From Takakia lepidozioides (lineage: Eukaryota; Streptophyta; Takakiopsida; Takakiales; Takakiaceae), in the NCBI GenBank assembly GCA_030704615.1, contig CM060731.1, forward strand, positions 84,422,756-84,486,755: 64,000 nucleotides of DNA, read 5' to 3'. Positions 43,814 to 56,200 of the stretch are shown one piece after another. The translations under genes were made by a program, and so were the position numbers. The notes under the pieces were generated by a model. The model was not told the origin of the DNA, searched no databases, and worked only from the letters and a program-made list of their open reading frames with translations. Positions within the stretch are counted from its first letter, which is position 1, and the number at the start of each line of letters is the position of its first letter.

Positions 43814-46800
43814 TTTCCAATCTATTTTGTTTCCGTGCTTCCGTGGACTGAACTGGAGAGTGTGCCTTGCAGGGTCACTGAAAATACATACGTGCATACC
43901 CACATGGCATATATGCTGTACAGGGTGAGGAAAACTGGTCTCACTGATCCGCACATGTTTGCGGAAATGCTGGAGCCCGAGCTCATTCAGAAAGCCGTGG
44001 CAAAAACTGACCGGACATGGTATCGTCTCACTATGGATGGAATGGTGGAGGTGATATACGAGTCCAGAACAAAATACAAGTCAAAGCTTGTGAAGCTGGT
44101 GGCCATTGCAGATCCGGCACTTGGAAAGGACTTCATCCCCGAGATTGCAAAACACTATTCTCGGGCCATGCAGCCGACCATGCAGTTGGAGAAACTGCAT
44201 CTCCTCTCAACGGCATGTGTTGAGGCAAAAGAGAAGGTGAGGTTTCAATGCACTTAAGTTCCTTTCTAGCAATAGCCACTCTTCTTCATGCTCCTGACAT
44301 TGGATCGGAAATGGCAGACACGGTGGCTGTCGATCTGGAATGCATCGGAGAGTATAAGGACAATGTGGTCTTTTCCACTCAAAGTTTCCGACCCTGTAGT
44401 GGATGTGTGGCTCAACCGCATGACTTGGTGGTTCCAGGTAATTCAAGGTACTTCCCCAGATTTGCTTTTCTGAAATGAATTCCCTGAACTGCTACGTGAC
44501 AATGCATGTGGGAATTGCAGGTAATGACGAATGCGAAGGAGCAAGTCGTAATGCATACAAATTCGTTCGGCTTGTACGTCAAATGGGATGGAACACAGAC
44601 ACTGGAAGACTACCTGACACGTTTCAGATGTGCGTACAAGGACAACCTCTTCGCCAGGGAGCTGCAGATAGCAAGAAGGAGCGTGGAGTTTACACATCAG
44701 GAGGGAGCGGGAAAAGCTGCAATGCAAATTGTTTACAGGTGAAGCCCAGTTGTCCTTGTATGCGAAGCCTTGTTATGAGGTTTGTCTGGGAAATGCGGCA
44801 CCGCATTCGCATTTTAAGTTTTCGGTTGCACTCTGCGAGTACGTTGGTCTCAACTTTTGCTCACACATGCTGACTGCCCTGCAGGTATATGAAATACGTG
44901 CTTCTTCAGACAGGGGCCCTGGCTCAAGAGCCCCCGTTCTTCATGGCTTGGACCGTGGCGGGACCAAGCTGTGTCTACACACCCGAGATGCAGAAACAAT
45001 GGCATGCCGCGCATCTCGTTGGATGCCCGTGGTACCTGGACATGTCTGGCGGAATTGTTGACGAGTCTGAGAAAGATCTGCACGCAAAAGCAGAAGAGAA
45101 GAGAAAGGAAAGACGTGTCCCTGCTGGGCCAGAGTCGGCAAAGGAAGCTGCTGCTCTGGAACAATCCAGAAAGGCAGCTGAGATGGCAGAGAAGACGGTG
45201 GATGCAGCTGTGCAGGCTCAACAGAAGGGGTCGAAGAAGAGGACTCGCCAGCAAGGAGCAGCAGTTGTGACACCCAAGAAAACGAAGAAGCATAAACAGA
45301 TAGTGCATGAAGAGGGTGACGAAGAGGACTCCAATGGAGACTTTGCAACCAGCCCACACCCTGAAACGCAGCCCAAATCCCATGTGCCCACCGTTGTCAC
45401 AAGAGGGACGAGAACAGGCTCGGCAAAGAAGGCACTCTTCAACCCCCCGGGGGGGCACCCTTTCGAGCCGGTGGAAATGAAGAGGCCGAAAGTGGATCCC
45501 GATACAGTAGTCCAGTGTGTAAATGAGAGTTTCTTGGCGGCTTTGGATGGACGGGCAGCCAAGTTGGCATACATGAAGACCATGGAGGGTCTGAAGGGCA
45601 GAGCACTGAAGAAGGCGGCTGCCAAAGAGCCTTCCGACACCCCTGGGTTTCTGAAGATGGTCTCATTCTTTGAGAGGGTCTGTGCAGACAAGGATTGCAG
45701 GAGGGGCGGAAATGCCACCGAGTGGTCTTGCGATATGATCATCTTGGATATTCCGGACGGAGAGCCTGTGGAAGGACTACAAGCTTTGCCATCTTGGAAC
45801 AGGTACTCCGAGGACTTTTGGAAGAAAGGATTCGGGCTCGCCCGCATGGTGTTGGACGACAGAGGCTGTGTGGTTGTCCTGGCGAGCAGAGGCAAAAAAC
45901 ACGCAGACAGGAATTGCGAAGTGGACCCACAGGAGCGCCGTCCCAATTCTGAAGAAGAAGTGGACGTGCATCAACACATTGGGCCTTCGGAGCGAAGGGA
46001 AGAAGGTAATTACGACATTGACACTCGTCCTTTCATTTTCTTAGGAGTTTTGAAATGTGGTGCCGCATTCGATTTCTAATCGTTCCCCACTGTGTATGCA
46101 AACAAAGCAGTTCGATGCATACTGCTTTGTGAAGGAGAACTCCACCTTTGCTTTTCGGAAGGAGGGATTGTTGGTTGACCCGAACTGCGACCCCATCGAT
46201 TACGACGTCCTGTTCAACAATGTTCCCACGGAACTTCTCCCTCATAGCCTCACTTCAATGGAACCCCTGCGGTATTCACGGACTCGGAGCCCTGCCTTCA
46301 TTCAGACAATTATGGAGACATGCACTGACGTGGAGGGCACAGTGCTCGACCTCGTCTGTGGGACAAGTATGCAGAATCTTGTTGTATGTTGTTCTGCAAA
46401 TTCTCGTTATGCTTTAATTTGCAACATCTGAAGGGCCATGTCATAATGTGTGGATGGCATTGTAACAGGTGCCTCAATGTGGGCTGGGCGGTTTTCCAAC
46501 CGGCACCTCTTTGCCTACGAGGAGGACACATCCATCTGGGGATCCCATCTGGAAGGGCTGCAACGGAATGTGAAGGCTCCCATCGAAGCCAAAGACTCCT
46601 TGGATTCGTCGGAGTCGGAGGAAGAGACAGTAGACATTGATGCCGAGAAGAACCCGGAATACGAGTGAGTGCAAAAATTGTAAGTTTGCAAAGCCTTCTG
46701 GGTGATTTTTTGTCAAATGCATTTCCGGACTGTGGTTCTCATTGGTCTCGTTGGTGATTGTTATGTGCAGGATTCCAGGATCCGGGTCGAAACATGTAGG

Positions 46801-46826
46801 GCCTACACTTCCTGCCAGGAAGAATG

Positions 46827-47742
46827 TGTCGCGGCCCTTTCCCTTGAGGGCAGGGGGTCGGGACACATGAGGGGCTGCCCCTGTGGTAGGGGTAGCGGCA
46901 GCGATAGGTATGGGGGGGGCTGAAGCACCCTTGAGTGCCCAAGGCACTCAGGGAAGCGGAGGCGCTCACTAGGTGGAGCCCCGCACACCGGGTTGCGGTG
47001 GGGGTGGCTCCACAAGGTGTCGCGGCCCTTTGCCTTGAGGGCAGGGGGTCGGGACACATGAGGGGCTGCCCCTGTGGTGGGGCAGCGGCAGCGATAGGTA
47101 TGGGGGGCTGAAGCACCCTTGAGTGCCCAAGGCACTCAGGGAAGCGGAGGCGCTCACTAGGTGGAGCCCCGCACACCCGGTTGCGGTGGGGGTGGCTCCA
47201 CAAGGGGTGGTGGTAGCTTAGTGGGACTTAGTGGGGGTGGCATAGGACTCACCATGGGGGCGGAGACCTCATGGTGGGAGTCGTGGGGAGTCTTGGGACT
47301 CAGCACGGTCCATAGGGGCCGTGGTGAGCGGGCCAAGACTCACCGCGACTCACCACCGGGAATCGAGGGTCTTCGTGGTGGTTCGCCATAAAATGGCATG
47401 GCTGGTTGTGAAAACCCCCGCGGACAGCTACAGAAGTATATATAGGGAGTAGTAACCCCGAGAACGGTGCAAGCCCGTTGGTGACCAAAAACTAGTGAGT
47501 AAGCGAGCGAGCCGGAAAGCGACCAAAGAGTGGGGAGCTGTTCCGGACTGCCATCTACCAAAGGGAATTCCACTAGGCCAAATAGGTGGAGGGTCTTTCG
47601 GGAGAGCAAAGGGGGACCGTTATGTCCCGGTGAGCAGCCGAAGCTCCAAGTTGGCCCGGCGGCCGGTTGGGAGTCAGGTGCGCGCATCAAAGCGAGTAAC
47701 TATGACTTGAGGAGGGAGCTTACCAAAGTGAGGTGCGCGACA
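46827..47742 (+). repeat. B2 5' composite LTR
   Basis: Partial LTR 46827-47017, ending GGCTCCACAAGG, then complete LTR 47018-47742 (725 bp). TATATATAGG promoter motif near 47437. Confidence 0.9.
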
Positions 47743-49631
47743 CTTGGTATCAGAGCTTAGAGTTCAGTACGCGATCGTCCTTGGGATTGGCCTCATCATG
47801 GGGTCGGGCAAGCCGAAGCGAAAGCGGAACGGCCCAAAAGATGATGATCCCGGTGAGCCCGATGGGAGCGGCGTGTCACCGAGGCGGCCGTTTGAGGAAG
47901 CGATGCATGTTTCCGAAAACGAGGCTGCCCAAGAGCGGGAGGAATCCGAGGAGTCGGAGCCCGAGGAATCCTTGAGAGCTCCGACAAACCAAGAGATGCC
48001 TCCCATGCCGGCAGCCTTTTGGGAAGGGTTGTTGGCGTAGTTTGGCGGGACGTTGAAAGACGTGTTGAAGGCGGCTAATGCCACTTCCGCTAAGGCTAAG
48101 TTTAAGGTGAAGCCTAAGGAACCCGGCACCTTCGAGGGCGTCCAAAATCGGAAGGCACTCAACACCTGGCTCTTGGAGCTAGAGCAGTACTTCCGGGCGG
48201 CCAAGTTGAGTGATGAGGATCGGGTGGAAGTGGCTCCCACCTATTTGAGGGGCTATGCTCAACAATGGTGGCAGAAACGCCTTCATGACCGAGGTCCAAG
48301 CCCGGAAACCTTGAACTGGAGTGGGTTCAAGGAATTGATGAAGAGACAGTTTGTGCCCCTCAACGCGTCCTGGCTTGCCCGGGACAAGATGAAGAATTTG
48401 AAGCAAACAGATGACATTCGGGGTATGTCCAGGCTTTCAATGTGCTGTTGCTCGAAGTCGCGGACATGGCAGAACCAGAAATGGTCTTCAACTTTGTGGC
48501 GGGACTGGCCCCATGGGCCAGGCGGGAGTTGGAGGAGAAGCCACCCAAGACTTTGAACGAGGCTATTGAGAGGGCTGAATGTTTCTCAGATGTCCCTAGG
48601 GGTGAAAGACAAGGCCGTACGGAGCTGAACCACAAGAAGATTCGGCGGGAAGGTGACTCCTTCCGACCGGAAAAGAAGTGGGATAGGCCACGCGGCAAAA
48701 ATGGCACGTGGAAATCAAAGGGAGGGCCTTCACACGTCAAGGCGGCACCCGGTGCTTCGAAAGGAAAAGCGGGTGGAGCGGCTTATGGCGGACAGAAGGC
48801 GACCTTTGATGGAGTGTGTTTCAATTGCGGGGAGCCCGGGCACATGGCCAAGAAGTGCACGAAGCCCCGGCAATTGAACATGACTCGGGCGACCACGGAG
48901 CTGTAGGAAGATACCATCAGTCGCTTGGTGGAAGCGGTGGTCGCCAGGACTTGCAAGGTAGGCAACTGGCGCCTTACGAAAAGGGAGTCAGTTATTGTTC
49001 GTGGATGGGATAATATCCGGAACTAATGTGTCGTTGTTGGTGGACACAAGAGCGTCGCACTCCTTCATGACACCGGCAACGACACAAAAGCTGGGACTCC
49101 CGACAAGTGACGTGGGGGCCTCTATTGAGGTGCGTTCTGCCAAAGGAGAACCTCAGTTGGCGACAAGGTTGGCGATTGATGTTCCTCTTCAACTGGGGAG
49201 TTGGGAGGGACGTGAGAACTTCACCATCTGCGAGATCGATGGAGTGGATCTCATTTGGGGATGACCTTTTTGAGCAAATCCGGAGCGGTCATAGATGGCC
49301 GCAAGAGAGTAGTCACACTGCCATGTGGGAATGGTGGCAAGGTTTTACGAGTGTCTGAAACGCCCAAATCCGTGGGAGGGCGAATAAACCTTCTGTCAGC
49401 AAAGGAGTGGGCCATGGAGGAGGCACACGAGCCCCAGTTTTTGCTTTACGTTAGAGAAGTGAAAGGAGAAGGCGATGGGGAGCCGAGCCCAGATTGGATC
49501 AAGGGGATTTTGGAGAAATACCAGGATGTGATGCCGGAGGATTTACCAAGCGGCTTGCTACCGCAAAGAGGAGTTGACCACAAGATTGAGGTGATACCGG
49601 GATCGAACCGCCTGCCAAGGCGCCCTACCGG

Positions 49632-50273
49632 TTGAGCCACAGAGAGTTGGTCGAGCTGAAGACTCAGATCAAGGATCTAATGTCAAAGGGGTACATCCGG
49701 CCGAGTAAGTCACCTTACGGAGCCCCGGTGCTATTTGCAGACAAGAAGGATGGGATGCTGCGGATGTGTGTTGATTACAGGGCTCTGAATAAGGTGACTA
49801 TCAAAAACCGGTACCCTTTGCCAAGGATTGACGACCTCTTCGATCGGTTGGCAGGAGCGAAGTATTTCAGCCGGATCGACTTGCGCTCCGGCTATCACCA
49901 AATTCGGGTGGCGGAAGGAGATGAGGAGAAGACCGCGTGCAAGACAAGGTATGGTTCATATGAGTTCTTGGTGATGCCTTTTGGGCTCACCAATGCACCA
50001 GCGACATTTAGCACGCTGATGAACAGCCTTTTCCAGGAGTGGTTGGATGACTTTGTGATCGTGTACATCGACGACATCTTGGTGTACTCGAAAACAAAGG
50101 AGGAGCACCTGGAGCACCTCAAAAGGGTGTTCCAAAAATTGCGGGAAGGGAAGCTGTATGCCAAAGCTTCAAAGTGCGAATTCGGGGTCACAAAAGTGGA
50201 GTTCCTGGGGCATGTGATTACACAGGATGGGATCAAAATGGATGACAGAAAGGTGAGGGTGATCTTGGACTAG
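49632..50273 (+). pseudogene. B2 reverse transcriptase
   Basis: Open for 213 codons: [74 protein letters not shown] and [13 protein letters not shown]. Better preserved than in B1, but cut off by TAG at the Trp of the DWEPP block and lacking a partner integrase. Confidence 0.9.
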
Positions 50274-50597
50274 GAGCCTCCGACTTCGGTCTCGGGAGTG
50301 CGATCCTTCCTAGGACTCGCCTCCTATTACCGGAAGTATGTGAGAAATTTCGCCAAGATCGCGGGGCCGCTGTCGGACCTCCTGTGTAAATCCAAAGTCT
50401 GGGTATGGAACACCTTTTGTGGCCAAGCTTTTGCTAAATTGAAGCAGCGGATGGCGGAAGCTCCAGTCTTGAAAATCCCGGAGTTCGATCGTCCATTTGA
50501 GATTCATACAGATGCGTCGGACTTCGCGATTGGGGGTGTACTTATGCAAGATGGACGTCCAGTGGCTTACGAAAGTAAGAAACTGAATGAAGTGGAC

Positions 50598-51490
50598 AGG
50601 GGGTCGGGACACATGAGGGGCTGCCCCTGTGGTGGGGGCAGCAGCAGCGATAGGTATGGGGGGGGGCTGAAGCACCCTTGAGTGCCCAAGGCACTCAGGG
50701 AAGCGGAGGCGCTCACTAGGTGGAGCCCCGCACACCGGGTTGCGGTGGGGGTGGCTCCACAAGGTGTCGCGGCCCTTTGCCTTGAGGGCAGGGGGTCGGG
50801 ACACATGAGGGGCTGCCCCTGTGGTGGGGGCAGCGGCAGCGATAGGTATGGGGGGGCTGAAGCACCCTTGAGTGCCCAAGGCACTCAGGGAAGCGGAGGC
50901 GCTCACTAGGTGGAGCCCCGCACACCGGTTGCGGTGGGGGTGGCTCCACAAGGGGTGGTGGTAGCTTAGTGGGACTTAGTGGGGGTGGCATAGGACTCAC
51001 CATGGGGGCGGAGACCTCGTGGTGGGAGTCGTGGGGAGTCTTGGGACTCATCACGGTCCATAGGGGCCGTGGTGAGCGGGCCAAGACTCACCGCGACTCA
51101 CCACCAGGAATCGAGGGTCTTCGTGGTGGTTCGCCATAAAATGGCATGGCTGGTTGTGAAACCCCCGCGGACAGCTACAGAAGTATATATAGGGAGTAGT
51201 AACCCCGAGAACGGTGCAAGCCCGTTGGTGACCAAAAACTAGTGAGTAAGCGAGCGAGCCGGAAAGCGACCAAAGAGTGGGGAGCTGTTCCGGACTGCCA
51301 TCTACCAAAGGGAATTCCACTAGGCCCAAATAGGTGGAGGGTCTTTCGGGAGAGCAAAGGGGGACCGTTATGTCCCGGTGAGCAGCCGAAGCTCCAAGTT
51401 GGCCCGGCGGCCGGTTGGGAGTCAGGCACGCGCATCAAAGCGAGTAACTATGACTTGAGGAGGGAGCTTACCGAAGTGAGGTGCGCGACA
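50598..51490 (+). repeat. B2 3' composite LTR
   Basis: Partial LTR 50598-50764, missing its first ~25 bp where the RNase H deletion joins at AGGGGGTCGGGACAC, then complete LTR 50765-51490. Confidence 0.9.
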
Positions 51491-51860
51491 GAATGTCCCG
51501 TTCTTTGCGAGGGGCGACTTCATGACGAGCCCGGTGAAGGACTACTCCCTTCCTAGTTATGGAGCTAAACTCGCAAATACAGCGATTAGACGATGTGAGA
51601 ATCCCAGTAAAGTAGAGCAGATTTTGGAGAGGGCTAGGGAGGACAAAAGGATAAGGAAAGAGTTGGCAACAGCTGAGACAGGTAGACGGGTGCGAAAATT
51701 CATATGTGATTCAACGGATGAGAGCGATGCAGACAGGGAGGACGACGAACCAACAGAGGTTAGATGGTCGGTTCCGCAAGGGGAAGATTTTTGAAAGCCT
51801 GGCCAACGAGCAGTCCGCTGGAGATGAGAAAGGCAATGATGGGGTGGAGGCGGAGCAGGA

Positions 51861-52078
51861 TTATACGTGCAGATCACTCCGCTCTTCCAGTGTATGGAGA
51901 CATTCGGCTGAGTTGCGAAGACGAATCGCACGGGCACATGAGGCCCACAGTGACCTTGTCAATGTATGATGGTGGTATCATTGATGGACATGACATTGTT
52001 GTCGGCTCCAGCAAGGGCAGCATAACGACCGAATTGCAGTTTACCTCGAGGTGCCGCAGCAGTAATGAGCTGTTTTGA
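51861..52078 (+). pseudogene. Beta gene 3' part joined to the methyltransferase
   Basis: The methyltransferase sequence GGGTGGAGGCGGAGCAGGA (to 51860) runs straight into beta from a point equivalent to 6270: SALPVYGDIRLSCEDESHGH, SMYDGGIIDGHDIVVGSS, then a lost base near the end (SSNELF). AATAAA at 52179-52184 matches the beta 3' flank at 6585. Complement of the chimera at 7912-8403. Confidence 0.85.
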
Positions 52079-52317
52079 GGGGGTTATCGAAGTTCCGTCG
52101 ACTTGGTGAAGCCCATGTAGAAGGAGGAAGGGCTTAGTTTTGTCTGCAGTTGGTAAATGTGAGACATCGTGTCCGATCAATAAACCCATCGTACCTCACT
52201 TCTGTTTACAATTTGATGTCTCATTTCTACAATTTGTCTGTCCGCATGAATATACCAGAGGAACCGGTATGAGAGTCTTGTGTCAAGAATATACCAGAGC
52301 AACGCCATGTCGGACAT

Positions 52318-53080
52318 TGAAATGCGGCACCGCATTTCCATGTCGGACATTGGAATGCGGTGCGTATTTAATGCCGACATGGAAATGTATGAACCGCATT
52401 TCAGTGTCGGACAATGGAATGCGGTGCATCATTTCTGTCCAGGTACACGAAATACCAACACGGGTCTATAAATTGGACAGACAACGAGGTGGCATTGCAA
52501 ATGCGGCGACGCATTTCCAGCTTGGCAATGGAAACTTCTTTTTGGACAAGGGAATGCGGTGCCGCATTTCCGTCCAACACTTCGAAAAGTGTGACATTTC
52601 CGACCAGCGCGGATGGAATGCGTTACCGCATTTCCGTGAGAGGGTCTGCAAATGGACAAATTGCGATGTCCGTTCTGGAAATGCGGCGCCGCATTTCCAT
52701 GTCCGTCAAGACTTTTTTTGACAATGGAATGCGGTGCCAATTTTTGCTGATGGGCCTGCAGTTCGAACAACGACCATCCCAATATGGAAATGCGGCACCG
52801 CATTTCCAATTCCGCCATCTCGACCTCCTTGTTCGACCTCCTTGTTCGACCTCTTCAAGCGTGGTGGCATCCATGCAATGAGCGGAGAGGCCAAAACTGG
52901 CGTGTGGACAAAGGAAATTTGGAAATGCGGCACCGCATTTCCAATCGGCCGATTACTTTTACTATGCCAACATTGAAATGGAAAATTTAGTCCCTCCCCT
53001 GTTTTGGAAATGCGGTGCCGCATTTCCAAAAGAGGTTTTTAGAGTTGCCAAAATTTTGGAAATGCGGTGCCCCATTCTGA
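52318..53080. repeat. Palindrome array 3 (inner array)
   Basis: About 14 palindromes, spaced unevenly like array 1 and with related spacers (CAAATGGACAAATTGCGATG; TTTTTTTGACAATGGAATGC). Followed by TTTATATACTCTGGAAGAGA (about 53163-53182), also present after array 1 at 7861. Confidence 0.85.
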
Positions 53081-53210
53081 TTTTGGGGAGCGTCGTGGTT
53101 TGGGCGATTGTGTGGCTGGAATGCACACTGGAGAGGGGTCACGAATGTCGGGGAGAATTTCCTTTATATACTCTGGAAGAGAATTTACATTTACAGAGAC
53201 TTCATTAAAA

Positions 53211-56200
53211 TTCTAATAATCTTGAAAATCATCCGAATCCTCATCCTGTTCTAGACTGTCCTGCTCCGCCTCCACCCCCTCATTGCCTTTCTCATCTCCA
53301 GCGGACTGCTCGTTGGCCAGGCTTTCGAAAATCCCATCTTCCCTTGCGGAACTGTCCATCTCACCTCCGTTGTTGGGTCGTCTTCCTCCCTGTCTGCGTC
53401 GCTCTCATCCGCTGAATCACATATGTACTTTCGTACCCGTCTACCTGTCTGAGCTGCCAACTCTTTCCTTATCGTTCTGTCCTCCCTAGCCCTCTCCAAA
53501 ATCTGCTCTACTTTAATGGGATTCTCACTTTCTAATCGCTGTATTTGCGAGTTTAGCTGCATAACTAGGAAGGAGTAGTCCCTCACCGGGCTCGTCATGA
53601 AGTCGGCCCTCGCAAAGAACGGGACATTCTTCCTGGCAGGAAGTGTAGGCCTACATGTTTCGACCCGGACCCTGCAATCCTGCACATGACAATCATCAAC
53701 GAGACTAATGAGAACCACAGTCCGGAAATTCGTTTGACAAAAATGACCCAGAAGGCTTTGCAAACTTACAATGTTTGCACTCACTCGTATTCCGGGTTCT
53801 CCTCCGCATCAATGTCCACTGTGTCTTCCTCGGACTTCGACGAATCCGAGGAGACTTCCGCTCTGTTGGGAGCCTTAACATTCCGTTGCAGCCCTTCCAG
53901 ATGGGATCCCCACACGGATGAATCCTCCTCGTAGGCAAAGAGGTGCCGGTCGGAAAACCGCCCAGCCCACATTGAGGCACCTGTTACAATGCCATCCACA
54001 CATTACAACATGGCGCTTCAGATGTTGCGAACTACATCCTAACGAGAATTTGCAGAATTAGCATAGATCAAGATTCTGCATACCTGTCCCACAGATGAGG
54101 TCCAGCACTGTGCCCTCCACGTCTGTGCATGTCTCCATAATTGTCTGAATGAAGGCAGGGCTCCGAGTCCGTGAGTACCGCAGGGGTTCCGTTGAAGTGA
54201 GGCTATGAGGGAGAAGTTCCTTGGGAACGTTGTTGAACAGAACGTCGTAATCGAGGGGTCGCAGTTCGGGTCAACCTTTCCTCCCTCCTTCCGGAAAGCA
54301 AAGGTGGAGTTCTCCTTCACAAAGCAGTATGCATCGAACTGCTTCGTCTGCATACACAGGGGGAACGATTAGAAACCGAATGCGGCACCGCATTTGAAAA
54401 CACCCAAGCAAATGAATGGACGAGTGCCAGTGTCGTAATCACCTTCTTCCCTTCCGACCGAAGGCCCAGTGTGTTGATGCACGTCCACTTCTTTTTCAGA
54501 ATCGGGACGGCGCTCTTGCGGGTCCACTTCGCAATTCCTGTCTGAGTGTTTTTTCCTCTGCTCGCCAGGACAACCACACAGCCTCTGTCGTCCAACACCA
54601 TGCGGGCAAGCCCGAATCCTTTCTTCCAAAAGTCCTCCGAGTACCTGTTCCAAGATGGCAAAGCTTGCAGTCCTTCCACAGGCTCTCCGTCCGAATACTC
54701 CCAGATGATCATATGCAAGACACTCGTGGCAATTTCCGCTCCCCTCCTACAACCCTTGTCTGCACCACCCTCTCAAAGAACGAGACCATATTCTGAAATC
54801 CGGGGTGTCGGAAGGCTATTCGCAGTCGCTTCTTCAGTGCTCTCCCTTCAGACCCCCATGGTCTTCATGTATGCCAACTTGGCTGCCCGTCCATCCAAAG
54901 CCGCCAAGAACTCTCATTTACACACTGGACTACTGTTTCGGGAGCCACTTTCGGGCCTCTTCATTTCCACCGGCTCGAAAGGGTGCCCCCCTGGGGGTTG
55001 AAGAGTGCCTTCTTTGCCGAGCCAGTTCTCGTGCCTCTGGTGACAACGGTGGGCACAGGGGAGGCAGCCTGCGTTGGGGGGGTGGGCTGGTTGCAAAGTC
55101 TCCATCGGAGTCCTCTTCCTCACCCTCTTCTTGAACAGGCTGTTTCTGCTTCTTCGTTTTGGCGGGTTCACAACATCTGGCTCCTTGCTGGCGAGTCCTC
55201 TTCTCGACCCTTCTGTTGGGCCTGCAAGCCTGCATCCACCGTCTTTGTGCCATCTCAGCTGCCTTCTGGATTCTTCCAGGCAGCAGATTCCTTTGCCGAC
55301 TTTGGCCCAGCAGGGACAACGTCTTTCTTTCTCTTCTCTTCTGCCAAGGCGTGCAGATCTTTCTCAAGACTCGTCAACAATACCGCCAGACATTCCAGGT
55401 ACCAGGGCATCCAACGAGATGCGCGGGATGCCATTGTTTCTGCATCTCGGGTGTGTAGACACAGCTTGGGGGCCGCCACGGTCCAAGCCATGAAGAACGG
55501 GGGCTCTTGAGCCAGGGCCCCTGTCTGAAGGAGCACGTATTCATATACCTGCAAGGCAGTCAGCATGCGTGAGCATAAGATTGGACGAACCTACTGCAGA
55601 GTGCCACCACGAAACATAAAATGCGAATGCGGTGCCGCATTTCCGAGACAAACTCGTAACCAGGCTTCGCATACAAGGGCAGCTGTGCTTCACCTGTACA
55701 ATTCGCATTGCAGCTTCCCCGCTCCTCCTGATGTGTAAACTCCACTCCACGCTCTTCTTGCTGTCTGTAGCTCTCTGGCGAAAAGGTTGTCCTTGTACGC
55801 ACATCTGAAACGTGTCACGTAGTCTTCCAATGTCTGTGTTCCATCCCATTGACGTACAAGCCGAACGAATTTTGTGTGCATTACGACTTGCTCCTTCGCA
55901 TTCGAATTACCTGCGATTCCCCAATGCATTGTCACGTAGCAGTTCAGGGAATTCATTTCAGAAAAGCAAATCTGGGGAAGTACCTTGAATTACCCTGAAC
56001 CACCAAGTCATGCGGTTGAGCCACACATCCACTGCAGGGTCGGAAACTTCAAGTGGAAAAGACCACATTGTCCTTATGCTCTCGGATGCATTCCAGATCG
56101 ACAGCCACCGTGTCTGCCATTTCCGATCCAATGTCAGGAGCTGGAGAGAGTGGCTATTGCTAGGAAGGAACTTCAGTGCATTGAAACCTCACCTTCCTCT

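Larger units (their letters stand above)
46827..51490 (+). mobile_element. Ty3/gypsy chromovirus B2, inserted in a methyltransferase exon
   Basis: Flanked by a perfect 5-bp duplication, GAATG (46822-46826 and 51491-51495), inside the exon encoding ARKNVPFF. Each end has a composite LTR: about 190 bp of LTR start followed by a complete LTR. The interior has gag (from about 47798, with a TAG at 48038), CCHC knuckle CFNCGEPGHMAKKC, protease with DTG changed to DTR (about 49045), an intact reverse transcriptase frame (49632-50273, YIDD present, ending at a TAG in place of Trp), and RNase H cut off at NEVD near 50597. Integrase and chromodomain are deleted. Primer site as in B1, from 47745. Confidence 0.95.
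41603..51870 (+). pseudogene. ParB-like / DNA methyltransferase gene, unit 1 (split by chromovirus B2)
   Basis: Exon 1 (from ATG 41603) encodes a basic N-terminus. Further exons: 42524-43760 (Ser/Pro-rich region, then SLPIVRQALPGDVDKLKFAF and the ParB/Srx-like core FVWDGNHRLLAWWEYI), 43873-44236 (helical), about 44290-44437, 44521-44738, 44885-46005 (KKRTRQQ basic linker; motif IV MIILDIPDGEP at 45740-45765; WKKGFGLARMVL), 46102-46366 (TKQFDAYCF; VLDLVCGT) and 46469-46664 (SMWAGRFSNRHLFAYEED), 46771-46826, then 51491-51860 after B2. The order motif IV then motif I fits beta-class N4-cytosine/N6-adenine methyltransferases. Damage: TAG at 43319, TAG near 43522, frameshifts near 44892 and 45893, two lost acceptor AGs, an LTR fragment in intron 1 and B2. 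The last codons are replaced by beta (51861 on). Target base and in vivo role are unknown. Confidence 0.7.
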
